From contig CAZUDI010000001.1 of the NCBI GenBank assembly GCA_964618975.1, forward strand, positions 62,001 to 126,000: a stretch of DNA of 64,000 nt. The letters are read 5' to 3'. Below are positions 8,088 to 16,406 of this stretch, one piece after another. Each line of letters starts with the position of its first letter. Position 1 is the first letter of the stretch. Both the position numbers and the translations under genes were made by a program. The notes beneath the pieces are model-generated. The model was not told the origin of the DNA. It saw only the letters and a list, made by a program, of their open reading frames with translations, and did no database searches. The DNA comes from CAZUDI01 sp964618975. Lineage in GTDB: Bacteria; Desulfobacterota; Desulfomonilia; UBA1062.

Positions 8088-9406
8088 GAGAGATCACGAT
8101 TGGTCTGATCGGACTGGGAACCATCGGAACGGGCGTCGCCAAGACCCTGCTGCAGAACCATGCGCTCCTGGAGGAACGTCTGGGCTTCTCCCTGACGCTC
8201 AAGACCATCGCGGACCTGGACATCACGACCGACCGTGGCGTGGCCTTCCCTCCGGGCATGCTCACCACCGATGCCACGTCCGTCCTTACCGATCCCGCAA
8301 TCGATATCGTGGTGGAACTCATCGGGGGCAAGGAGCCCGCGCGCAGCTTCATCCTCAAGGCCCTGGAGACGGGTAAACACGTGGTGACCGCCAACAAGGC
8401 CCTGCTGGCCACTAGCGGCCGGGAGCTCTTCGACGCCGCCCAGACCCACGGGCGGGACCTGTACTACGAAGCCGCCGTAGGCGGCGGAATCCCCATCATC
8501 AAGACCCTGCGCGAGGCCCTCATCGCCAATAACTACACCTTCATCTACGGCATCCTCAACGGCACCTGCAATTATATCCTCTCGGAGATGACCAAGAGCG
8601 GTGCCTCCTTCGAGGAGACCCTTGCGCGCGCCACCGCCCTCGGCTATGCCGAAGCCGATCCCACCCTGGACATAGAGGGCATCGATGCCGCCCACAAGCT
8701 GACCGTAGTAAGCTCCCTAGCCTACGGGATTGCACCCGATCTGAACGGGGTCTACGTGGAGGGCATCACCGGCATCGACAGCATGGATATCACCTTTGCA
8801 GGCGAACTCGGCTACAAGATCAAACTGCTGGCCCTGGCCATCGACCGCGGAGATATGGTCGAGGCACGCGTGCATCCCACCCTGATCCCCTTCAACTACC
8901 TGCTCTCCAAGGTGGATGACGTCTTCAATGCCTTCTACGTGCGCGGCGACATCGTGGATTCCACCCTCTTCTACGGCCGGGGGGCCGGTATGATGCCCAC
9001 GGCCAGCGCCGTGGTGAGCGATCTCGCCGATATCGGTCGCAACATCCAGGCGGGTGTGGCCGGTCGCATTCCCCACCTGGGATATCGCAAGGACATGTCG
9101 CAACGCAAGACCTACCTGCCCATCGAGGCAGTCAGCACCAATTATTACCTGCGGTTGAACGTGATCGACCGGCCCGGGGTACTGGCCAATATCGCCGGGG
9201 TTCTGGGGAAGAGAGAGATCAGTATCGTCTCGGTCATTCAAAAGCCCAAACAGCAGGAGGACTGCGTTCCGCTGGTCATGCTCACGCATGAGGCGCTAGA
9301 AGCCAATATCCGCTCCGCCCTGGCGGAGATTGCCCATCTCGAGGGTGTGCGGGGTTATCCGGTGGTGATCCGTGTCGAGGACAAGGCCCTCAAGAACCAC
9401 GTCTGA
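8084..9406 (+). CDS. hom: Homoserine dehydrogenase with C-terminal ACT domain
   Basis: Reduces aspartate semialdehyde to homoserine for threonine and methionine synthesis. The 440-residue protein starts at the ATG after AAAGGAGTG, overlapping the lipA stop; an earlier in-frame start at 8000 lies deep inside lipA and is rejected. Motifs: Rossmann GLGTIGTGVAKTL, catalytic-domain GILNGTCNYIL and AEADPTLDIEGIDAAHK. The last about 80 residues (VIDRPGVLANIAGVL) form an ACT domain, which usually gives feedback inhibition by threonine. The next gene, ApgM-like, probably supplies the following homoserine kinase step. Confidence 0.95.
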   Translation: MREITIGLIGLGTIGTGVAKTLLQNHALLEERLGFSLTLKTIADLDITTDRGVAFPPGMLTTDATSVLTDPAIDIVVELIGGKEPARSFILKALETGKHVVTANKALLATSGRELFDAAQTHGRDLYYEAAVGGGIPIIKTLREALIANNYTFIYGILNGTCNYILSEMTKSGASFEETLARATALGYAEADPTLDIEGIDAAHKLTVVSSLAYGIAPDLNGVYVEGITGIDSMDITFAGELGYKIKLLALAIDRGDMVEARVHPTLIPFNYLLSKVDDVFNAFYVRGDIVDSTLFYGRGAGMMPTASAVVSDLADIGRNIQAGVAGRIPHLGYRKDMSQRKTYLPIEAVSTNYYLRLNVIDRPGVLANIAGVLGKREISIVSVIQKPKQQEDCVPLVMLTHEALEANIRSALAEIAHLEGVRGYPVVIRVEDKALKNHV

Positions 9407-9464
9407 GGATGCCGATAGACTGTGAAGAATTGCAACGTTGCAGGGATGAAAGGGGGAACAGGGC

Positions 9465-10658
9465 GTGAAGAGCATCATCCTGCTCGGTGACGGAATGGCG
9501 GACGAGCCGCTGGAAGAACTGGGAGGCCGGACCATCCTGGAGGCTGCCTCCATACCCAACATGGACAAACTCGCCTCCCGCGGTGAACTGGGTATGGTGC
9601 GGACCATCAGGCCAGGCTTTCCGCCCGGTAGTGACGTGGCCAACATGACGGTCCTGGGCCTTGATCCGGCACGTTATTACTCCGGACGGGCCCCTATCGA
9701 GGCGGTGAGCATGGGGGTGGATCTGGGGGAACAGGAGACCGCCTTCCGCATCAACCTCGTCACGCTCTCCCAGCGTGAGAAGGGGCTCATCATGGAGGAC
9801 TACTGCGCGGAACACATCTCCACCGAGGAGGCCTGCGAGGTCATCGCCACCCTCAAGGCCTCCCTGGGCGCGCAGCCGCAGATCGAGGTCTACCCCGGAA
9901 TCGAATACCGGCACCTCATGGTTGTCAAGGATCTGGATATCGAGGGGCTCGCCACCACCCCGCCCCACGACATCATCGGTGAATACATAGACACTTACCT
10001 GCCCAATTCCGACCTGCTCCAAAGACTGATCGAAGATTCAAGCCATATCCTCAAGGACCATCCCGTGAACCTCAGACGCCGCAAGGAACGCAAACGCGAG
10101 GCCACCGCCATCTGGCCCTGGGGCCAGGGCCACGGCATGCAGGTTCCCACCCTGCAGGAGGCCTACGGCATCAGCGGCGCGATGATCTCGGCCGTCGATC
10201 TGCTCAACGGCCTGGGCAAACTGCGCGGCATGGAGATCATCAGTGTGCCCGGGGCCACCGGCTGGATCGACACCAACTATCGCGGCAAGGCTGAGGCCGC
10301 CCTCGAGGCCCTCACACGGCACGATCTGGTGTATGTGCACGTGGAGGCCCCGGACGAGGCCGGCCACGGCGGCCTGATCCGCGAGAAGATCCAGGCCGTG
10401 GAGGACTTCGACTACATGGTGGTGGGCCACGTGCTCAAGGCCATTGAGACCCGTGACGAACACTACCGGGTGCTCTTTCTGCCCGACCACCCTACCCCCA
10501 TCGCCCGGCGCACGCACACCGCGGATCCGGTCCCGTTCGTGCTCTACGATAGCAGCAACACCCGCAACAACCCCTGCCGTTTCACGGAGACAGCCGCAGG
10601 CCAGACCGGTCTGTTCATCGAGGAGGGGCATACCCTCCTGGGGAGACTGCTGGGCTGA
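9465..10658 (+). CDS. ApgM-like alkaline-phosphatase-superfamily protein, proposed homoserine kinase
   Basis: This 397-residue protein has a GTG start after AGGGGGAACAGGG. It carries the metal-binding residues of the archaeal-type cofactor-independent phosphoglycerate mutase: LLGDGMAD, the nucleophile region SDVANMTVLG, VEAPDEAGH, and FLPDHPTP with HTADPVPF near the C-terminus. It directly follows homoserine dehydrogenase. A subfamily of these ApgM proteins, found beside threonine genes where ThrB is absent, has been proposed to be homoserine kinase, and this position fits that. On motifs alone it could still be phosphoglycerate mutase. Family assignment is firm; the substrate is inference. 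Confidence 0.82.
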   Translation: MKSIILLGDGMADEPLEELGGRTILEAASIPNMDKLASRGELGMVRTIRPGFPPGSDVANMTVLGLDPARYYSGRAPIEAVSMGVDLGEQETAFRINLVTLSQREKGLIMEDYCAEHISTEEACEVIATLKASLGAQPQIEVYPGIEYRHLMVVKDLDIEGLATTPPHDIIGEYIDTYLPNSDLLQRLIEDSSHILKDHPVNLRRRKERKREATAIWPWGQGHGMQVPTLQEAYGISGAMISAVDLLNGLGKLRGMEIISVPGATGWIDTNYRGKAEAALEALTRHDLVYVHVEAPDEAGHGGLIREKIQAVEDFDYMVVGHVLKAIETRDEHYRVLFLPDHPTPIARRTHTADPVPFVLYDSSNTRNNPCRFTETAAGQTGLFIEEGHTLLGRLLG

Positions 10659-10723
10659 GCCGCGGCGGCATCCCCGGCACCCGGCGTGCCTCCTGGCAGG
10701 AAGGCCCTGTGCCGCGCCGGTTT

Positions 10724-11617
10724 CTAGCGTTTGAGCGCCGATACGAATCCCGACTGCCGCTCGATCTCCAGGTCGAGCTGTGAAAGCAGGCGTGTCAGGT
10801 CGTCCGTGTCAAAATCCTCCTTCTGGGCATAGATGACCGGGAGCACACCCCGATCCAGGGTGAGGAAATGTCTGTCCCTGAGGGGGGTGATCCCCTTGAT
10901 GGTGCAGAGGAGGTCCGCCAGGTGGATACAGGCGACAAAGGCGGGGTCGATCTGGGCTCGGGCGGGACTGTGGTGCCAGGTCACGGCATCACAGATCTCC
11001 GGGGGAAACATCCATGACTTCAGCAGCCGCCCCCCGATCTCGGCATGCGAGATCCCATAGAAGTTCTCTTCGAGGGCGTGGTAGGTGTAGATGTTGGTGC
11101 CACGGTCCAGCTGGTCGAGCAACTCCCGGAAGAGCTCGGGGAGATACTGGCACAGGAAGATCTTGCCCACATCGTGGAGCAGGCCGCCCACGAAATACTT
11201 GCCGTCCATCTTGAGATTCAGGTAACTCGCCATCATGCGGGTGGCCACCCCCACGGCGAAGCTGTGCCGCCAGAGCTTCTCGGTGAATTCCGAGCCCCGC
11301 CGGTCGAACAGCTCGATCACGGACATGCTCATGGCGATATTCTGGATCTCATGGAAGCCCAACACCACCACGGCGTGTGATACCGTGGACACCTTCTTGA
11401 CGAATCCGTAGTAGGCCGAGTTTGCCACCGCCAGGATCTTGGTGGTGAGAGCCGGGTCGCTCTCGATGATATCGGTAAGGTCGGAGGCGGACGAGTTCGC
11501 ATTACGGCTGATGTCCATGATATCCTTGATCACTGTGGGCAGGGTAAGGATATCCGTCGTGCGGGAGAGGAGGCTCAGGATACGCCCCCGGGTCTGCTCG
11601 CTGGCCTCGGAATTCAT
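10724..11617 (-). CDS. HDOD-domain signalling protein with intact HD motif
   Basis: The 297-residue soluble protein consists almost wholly of an HDOD domain (about residues 15-215), with IIESDPALTTKILAVANSAYYG, the helix VVVLGFHEIQNIAMS, and GGLLHDVGKIFL, in which the HD pair is kept. HDOD proteins act in second-messenger or stress signalling as scaffolds; few have shown enzyme activity. A GTG four codons upstream is possible, but GGAG spaced 6 bases from the ATG at 11617 favours the ATG. It is divergent from lon, and a second HDOD protein lies on the other side of lon. Confidence 0.85.
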   Translation of the reverse strand: MNSEASEQTRGRILSLLSRTTDILTLPTVIKDIMDISRNANSSASDLTDIIESDPALTTKILAVANSAYYGFVKKVSTVSHAVVVLGFHEIQNIAMSMSVIELFDRRGSEFTEKLWRHSFAVGVATRMMASYLNLKMDGKYFVGGLLHDVGKIFLCQYLPELFRELLDQLDRGTNIYTYHALEENFYGISHAEIGGRLLKSWMFPPEICDAVTWHHSPARAQIDPAFVACIHLADLLCTIKGITPLRDRHFLTLDRGVLPVIYAQKEDFDTDDLTRLLSQLDLEIERQSGFVSALKR

Positions 11618-11686
11618 TAAATACTCCACAATAAAAAATCTCGGACAGATCTGGCGTGAACTTTAGCCTGCTCTAGGTTATGAAGC

Positions 11687-11714
11687 TTGATCGTGGGCGG
11701 CATCCATGTATAAT
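11687..11714 (+). promoter_or_regulatory. Sigma-70-type promoter of lon
   Basis: TTGATC (11687-11692), a 16-base spacer, then a perfect TATAAT (11709-11714). The start would fall near 11721, giving a leader of about 15 bases with CGAGGA before the lon ATG at 11736. This also argues against an in-frame ATG at 11706, which would lie upstream of the transcript. Confidence 0.65.
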
Positions 11715-11735
11715 ATTCTATACGAGGACAAAGCG

Positions 11736-13892
11736 ATGCTGACAATCGTCATCCAGAATAATGTCTACTTCCCGACCCACAACTTTACGGTGCCCGTCGA
11801 CCCGCACCAGTCGGAACACATCGGGCACGAGAGAGAGATCGCATTGTTTTTCGGACAGCCTGTGAAGGCTGGTGACATCGGGCTGAAGTGCGCCGTGCAT
11901 TCCTTTAGCGGAAGCGAGCTGGGCCTCGAGGGCCAATGCCGTATCCAGGCCCTGCAGACCTCCGACGGCACCTCCGATCACCTGCACGTGAACGAGTTGC
12001 CCGACATCTATGAAAAGAACCTGATCAATGAAGGGCTTATCCAGGGGGTGCGGGCCCTGGTGCGGCTGATGTTTCCGGATATCGCCCATCAGGCCCGTGC
12101 CAAGAGCCCGGGCACCTTTGCCGACATGGTGGCATCCAACCTCGATCTCACCTATCCCGAAAAGCTGCGCTATCTGAATACCCCGGACAGCATCTCGCGC
12201 GTTAAGCTCATATTCACCTACATCAACCGCCTGAATCCGCGTTCTTCCAAACAGGTGCTCGCCAAGGTGAACAACCCCTTCGCCGAGGACATCCGGGACC
12301 TCGAGGAGCGCATCGAAGAAACCCCCTTGAGCGACGAGGCCCGTTCCGCGCTGGTCAAGGAGCTCAGCCGGCTGAAGTTCATGCACCAGTATTCCCCGGA
12401 ATACTCGGTGAGCAGGAACTTCGTGGAATTCGTTCTCGATATGCCGTGGGAGGTGTACTCCCATGATCACCTGGACATCGAGCAGGCCAAAGAGGTCCTC
12501 GACGGCGACCACTACAACCTGGTCGAGGTCAAGGAACGCATCCTCGAATTCCTGGCCGTGAAAAAGCTAAACCCCGAGGCCAAGGGCTCCATCCTTTGCT
12601 TCTGCGGCCCCCCGGGGGTTGGCAAGACCTCCCTTGGTAAAAGCATCGCCACGGCCATGGGACGGGCATACATCCGCATGTCCCTGGGCGGCATCCGTGA
12701 CGAGGCCGAGATACGGGGGCACCGACGCACCTATATCGGAGCCATGCCGGGCCGCATCATCAAGGAATTGCAGCGGGCCAAAACCATGAACCCGGTCTTC
12801 ATCCTCGACGAGATCGACAAGATCGGCAAGGATTTTCGCGGCGATCCTTCGTCCGCCCTGCTCGAGGTACTGGACCCCGAACAGAACCTCGCCTTCAAGG
12901 ACAACTACCTGGAGGTGGCCTTTGACCTCTCGCATGTGATGTTCATCGGCACGGCGAACACGATCGAGGGCATCCCCCCCACCCTGCTCGACCGCATGGA
13001 GGTAATCAACATCTCCGGTTATACCGACGAGGAAAAACTCAGCATTGCCCGGCAGTATCTGGTCCCCAAGAAGGCCCGTAGCGTGGGGCTTGATCCTGAA
13101 CACCCCCCCTTCACCGAGGCGGCCCTTGCGCTGCTGATTGACCAGTACACCATGGAGTCCGGCGTCAGGGATCTCGAACGCAGGATCGAATCCCTCTATC
13201 GCAAGCTCGCCCGCAAGAAGGCCTCCGCACAAGAACTCCCCGGGGATATCTCTGACCCGGTGGTGCAGGAATTGCTCGGCCCGGCACCGCGGCACAAGCA
13301 GAAGGCCCTCGGTGAGGACAGCATCGGTATGGCCACGGGCCTGGCCTGGACACCCGCCGGCGGCGAGATCCTCATCATCGAGACCCTCTCCATGCCGGGC
13401 AGCGGCAGGCTGGAGCTGACAGGAAACATGGGCAACATCATGCAGGAATCCGCCCGGATAGCCCTGGGATACCTGAAGGGTCACGGCATGGAACACACCA
13501 TCGACCTCTCGGAATCCTCCAAGATCGATATCCACATCCATGTCCCGGCCGGCGCCATCTCGAAGGACGGTCCTTCGGCAGGGCTGGCCATGCTCGCCGC
13601 CCTGCTCTCACATTTTCAGCACCGTCCCCTGCGTCACGATACCGCCATCACAGGCGAGATAACCTTGAGCGGCAGGGTCCTCCCGGTGGGGGGGATCAAG
13701 GAAAAAATCCTCGCCGCCCGGCGTGCGGGCATCCCGCGGGTCATAATCCCCTCCGACAACGAGCCCGATGTGCTCAAACTCGTCAATGATACCAGCATCA
13801 CCACTCAGGTCCTGTTCGTGTGTACGGTGGACGACATCCCGCCTCTGATTTTTAGCGACTGGCAGGATGCCCTTTCCCCACGGGTCATTTAG
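11736..13892 (+). CDS. lon: ATP-dependent protease Lon
   Basis: Cytoplasmic serine protease for quality control, 718 residues from the ATG after CGAGGA. The N-terminal substrate-binding region is shorter and more divergent than in enteric Lon (about 780-800 residues in all). The AAA+ module has Walker A CGPPGVGKTS (about 290), GHRRTYIGAMPG, Walker B VFILDEIDK and the GDPSSALLEVLDPEQN sensor region. The protease domain holds the catalytic serine in KDGPSAGL (Ser614) and the lysine in GGIKEKIL about 43 residues later. All catalytic residues are present. It is transcribed alone from the promoter at 11687-11714 and is followed by an HDOD gene after 54 bases. Confidence 0.95.
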   Translation: MLTIVIQNNVYFPTHNFTVPVDPHQSEHIGHEREIALFFGQPVKAGDIGLKCAVHSFSGSELGLEGQCRIQALQTSDGTSDHLHVNELPDIYEKNLINEGLIQGVRALVRLMFPDIAHQARAKSPGTFADMVASNLDLTYPEKLRYLNTPDSISRVKLIFTYINRLNPRSSKQVLAKVNNPFAEDIRDLEERIEETPLSDEARSALVKELSRLKFMHQYSPEYSVSRNFVEFVLDMPWEVYSHDHLDIEQAKEVLDGDHYNLVEVKERILEFLAVKKLNPEAKGSILCFCGPPGVGKTSLGKSIATAMGRAYIRMSLGGIRDEAEIRGHRRTYIGAMPGRIIKELQRAKTMNPVFILDEIDKIGKDFRGDPSSALLEVLDPEQNLAFKDNYLEVAFDLSHVMFIGTANTIEGIPPTLLDRMEVINISGYTDEEKLSIARQYLVPKKARSVGLDPEHPPFTEAALALLIDQYTMESGVRDLERRIESLYRKLARKKASAQELPGDISDPVVQELLGPAPRHKQKALGEDSIGMATGLAWTPAGGEILIIETLSMPGSGRLELTGNMGNIMQESARIALGYLKGHGMEHTIDLSESSKIDIHIHVPAGAISKDGPSAGLAMLAALLSHFQHRPLRHDTAITGEITLSGRVLPVGGIKEKILAARRAGIPRVIIPSDNEPDVLKLVNDTSITTQVLFVCTVDDIPPLIFSDWQDALSPRVI

Positions 13893-13946
13893 GAAAGTAC
13901 AGATTCCCCCTCAAGAAACACGATGAATTTCCCGATAGGATGATGA

Positions 13947-15017
13947 ATGGAAGCGTACGAAATCGGATGGTTAATCGTATATGTCATCTTCTGCATCCTG
14001 GCACTCTTCGTCATCCTCAAGCTGACAAACCGGGGACAGCATCGTCCCCTGCGCAAGGCACCGTCACGCTACGTACATATCGCCTCTACCGATGAGCTGA
14101 AATTTTCAAAAGAGATCTACAACCTGGACTGGAAACCCGCACAGGACAGGCCCGCACAGTACCCGGAGAGAATCGAAAAGCTCCTCAGCGAGACCGATAA
14201 AATCTCCCCACTCATCATGGAGTTGTCCTCGGCCCTGAATAGTCCCGAGATCAATCCCAAGGAGATCAGCCAGCTCATCATCACCGACCAGGGCCTCACC
14301 TCGTTCATTCTCAAACGGGTGAACTCCCCCTACTATGGGCTTGTCCAGAAGATTGACAATATCTTCAACGCCATCGTGATCCTCGGGTACAACGAGATCT
14401 ATCGCCTGGTCATGGAGGAACGCATCAAGAAGATCGGGATTCAACCCTCCCGCGGGGAATGGATCCACGCGAACATGACCTCCACCATGGCCGCCTACCT
14501 GGCCACCTCCTCCGGGATCGGGGTCTCCGGCGGCACCATGGTGACCCTGGGCATGCTGCATAACATGGGCAGGAACCTCATGCTCCAGTCCCTGACCCAG
14601 CCCGGGGACGAGGCCCCTGACGATCCGCGTGCGTGCATCCGCTGGGAAAACGAGCAGTTCGGCATCGATCATGCCAGCCTGGGAGGCGAACTTGCCCGCC
14701 GATGGGGTATGCCGGAAAGACTCTGCTCCTGTATCGAAAAATACCATTGGCCGCAGTTCTGGTCATTGCGCGACGTGGCCCAGAAGGTCCCGGAGATCAT
14801 CAAGGAGATCTCGATCCTGAGCATTGCCGACATCGCCTCGCGACACTTCCGGCAGCAGCTTATGGGCCCCTATATCGGGGATGACTATTATTTCTTCATC
14901 AAGAAATCCCCCCGCATGGAGACCATCATCGCCCCTGAGGTGCGCAAGGACCTGGAACGAATCAAGCGGCTCGGCCAGGATCAGGAATCCGAGAAACCCC
15001 AGCCCATGAGCCTCTGA
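13947..15017 (+). CDS. Membrane-anchored HDOD protein lacking the HD motif
   Basis: This 356-residue protein has one N-terminal membrane segment (about residues 7-25, LIVYVIFCILALFVIL), a linker, and an HDOD domain (about 85-270) with LIITDQGLTSFILKRVNSPYYG and AIVILGYNEIYRLV. Where active-type HD domains carry HD, this one reads TLGMLHNMGR: the Asp is Asn, so a metal-dependent hydrolase activity is unlikely and a scaffold role more probable. It lies 54 bases after lon and may be cotranscribed. Its partner across lon keeps the HD pair. Confidence 0.82.
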   Translation: MEAYEIGWLIVYVIFCILALFVILKLTNRGQHRPLRKAPSRYVHIASTDELKFSKEIYNLDWKPAQDRPAQYPERIEKLLSETDKISPLIMELSSALNSPEINPKEISQLIITDQGLTSFILKRVNSPYYGLVQKIDNIFNAIVILGYNEIYRLVMEERIKKIGIQPSRGEWIHANMTSTMAAYLATSSGIGVSGGTMVTLGMLHNMGRNLMLQSLTQPGDEAPDDPRACIRWENEQFGIDHASLGGELARRWGMPERLCSCIEKYHWPQFWSLRDVAQKVPEIIKEISILSIADIASRHFRQQLMGPYIGDDYYFFIKKSPRMETIIAPEVRKDLERIKRLGQDQESEKPQPMSL

Positions 15018-15120
15018 GCTTGGCCCGCACAGGAATGTCTTCTGATTCGGAGGAAAGATAACGACGGAGGAGATCAGGCGACCCCCTCCCCTGGATATCT
15101 GGAGGTAAAGCTCCCTCTAC

Positions 15121-15384
15121 TTAGCCGATAAGGTTCATTATGCGCTGAAAATTCAGGTTGTATAGGTCTTCACCATGGCGCGGCAGGTCACGGGTCACAT
15201 TGGCCAGCAGATCCTTGGCCTCTTCGACGTTTTCGACCTGCGAATCAGAGGCATGCTTGTTTTCGATGGAAACCATGTCTCGGGCCTTGTCCTGCAGTTC
15301 CCTGGTGGAGCGGCCCTTGGCCTCCTGGTCCGAGTCGTTTTTTATTATTTTGATTATATTGGATGTTTCAGCATTAACCTTCAT
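15121..15384 (-). CDS. Small helical protein of unknown function
   Basis: An 87-residue frame (90 if the GTG at 15393 is used) lies downstream of rsmI on the same strand. It is highly charged, rich in Asp/Glu/Lys, has no membrane segment, and ends in DLYNLNFQRIMNLIG. The composition and two-helix look resemble short flagellar or anti-sigma-like proteins, but no diagnostic motif is present and I do not name a function. AAGGT about 7 bases before the ATG at 15384 supports that start. Codon usage is less GC-rich than its neighbours. It is probably real, because the alternative frames on the other strand are poor. Confidence 0.55.
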   Translation of the reverse strand: MKVNAETSNIIKIIKNDSDQEAKGRSTRELQDKARDMVSIENKHASDSQVENVEEAKDLLANVTRDLPRHGEDLYNLNFQRIMNLIG

Positions 15385-15485
15385 CTGCACCACCTTCCCT
15401 TATCCTGGTCATATTCCTATCGGCACACTTTCCTTGTTCCTTAACCTCCAGCACCCATAATCACTCGGGTTTTCCCGGCGGCGGG

Positions 15486-16334
15486 TCAGTCCGGTCCCTG
15501 ATCCAGGGTGAGCAGGAGGCTGTAGAGTTCATTGCGGCTCGCCCCGCTCTCTTCCATGAGCACCTTCAGGACATCCCTGCGGGAACCCCCAGCCGCGCGC
15601 AGCACGCGCGCACGCTGCGCGATCAGCGCGGTGTCCTCCTGCGGCAGGGCCGGTGCTGGGTGCACCACCACGGTCACCTCACCGATGGCGGGCAGGGCCT
15701 CCACCCGGGAAAGCACCTCGGCGCTCGTGCCGGTAATATACTCTTCATAGATCTTGGTCATCTCTCGGGCGACGCAGATAGGACGATCCGCAAGCCATGT
15801 CCGCAGCAAGTCCAGGGTCCTTGTCAGGCGTCGGGGTGCTTCATAGAACACCGTCGCATCCGTGGCGACACGCATCCGCATGAGTTCATTCCTGGCTATA
15901 GTTGCATTGCGGGGGAAGAAGCCCAGAAAACGGAACGCACCTGCAACCCCGGCGGCGGCCACGGCAGTCACCACGGCCGAGGGACCGGGCAGGACCTCGA
16001 TGCGAAAGCCCGCCTGACGCACCCTTTCCACCAGGATCGCTCCGGGATCGGAGATACAGGGCATGCCGGAGTCGCTCATGAGGGCCATGTTCTGCCCATC
16101 CTCCAGGGCCTGGAGGATGGTGCGGGTCTTCTGCGCTTCGCTGAATTTCTGATACGAGAGCAGGCGCTTTTTTATCCCGTAATGATTCAAGAGTTTGAGC
16201 GTATGACGGGTATCCTCGCAGGCGATCACATCGACCTTCGCGAGCACATCCAGGGCCCGGATCGTGATATCGCCAAGGTTCCCGATCGGTGTTGGTACGA
16301 TAAACAAGGTGGCTGTTTTCATAACGCTGGGCAA
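15486..16334 (-). CDS. rsmI: 16S rRNA (cytidine1402-2'-O)-methyltransferase
   Basis: This SAM-dependent tetrapyrrole-methylase-fold enzyme methylates the ribose of C1402 in 16S rRNA. The 282-residue protein shows the family motifs VPTPIGNLGDIT, DTRHTLKLL, SDSGMPCISDPG, VLPGPSAVV and FLGFFPR, and a C-terminal extension with GGSRRDVLKVL. AGGAGA lies 4-5 bases before a TTG at 16334, while the first ATG is four codons on (16322) and has no closer SD; the TTG is kept but the ATG is possible. It is divergent from the PanP-like gene with a 72-base gap. Confidence 0.93.
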   Translation of the reverse strand: MPSVMKTATLFIVPTPIGNLGDITIRALDVLAKVDVIACEDTRHTLKLLNHYGIKKRLLSYQKFSEAQKTRTILQALEDGQNMALMSDSGMPCISDPGAILVERVRQAGFRIEVLPGPSAVVTAVAAAGVAGAFRFLGFFPRNATIARNELMRMRVATDATVFYEAPRRLTRTLDLLRTWLADRPICVAREMTKIYEEYITGTSAEVLSRVEALPAIGEVTVVVHPAPALPQEDTALIAQRARVLRAAGGSRRDVLKVLMEESGASRNELYSLLLTLDQGPD

Positions 16335-16406
16335 CTTTCTCCTATTTTCCTTCCCTTGCTTATGTTATATACTACTCCTCTTTAAAATGGAACGAGAGGC
16401 AAGATC

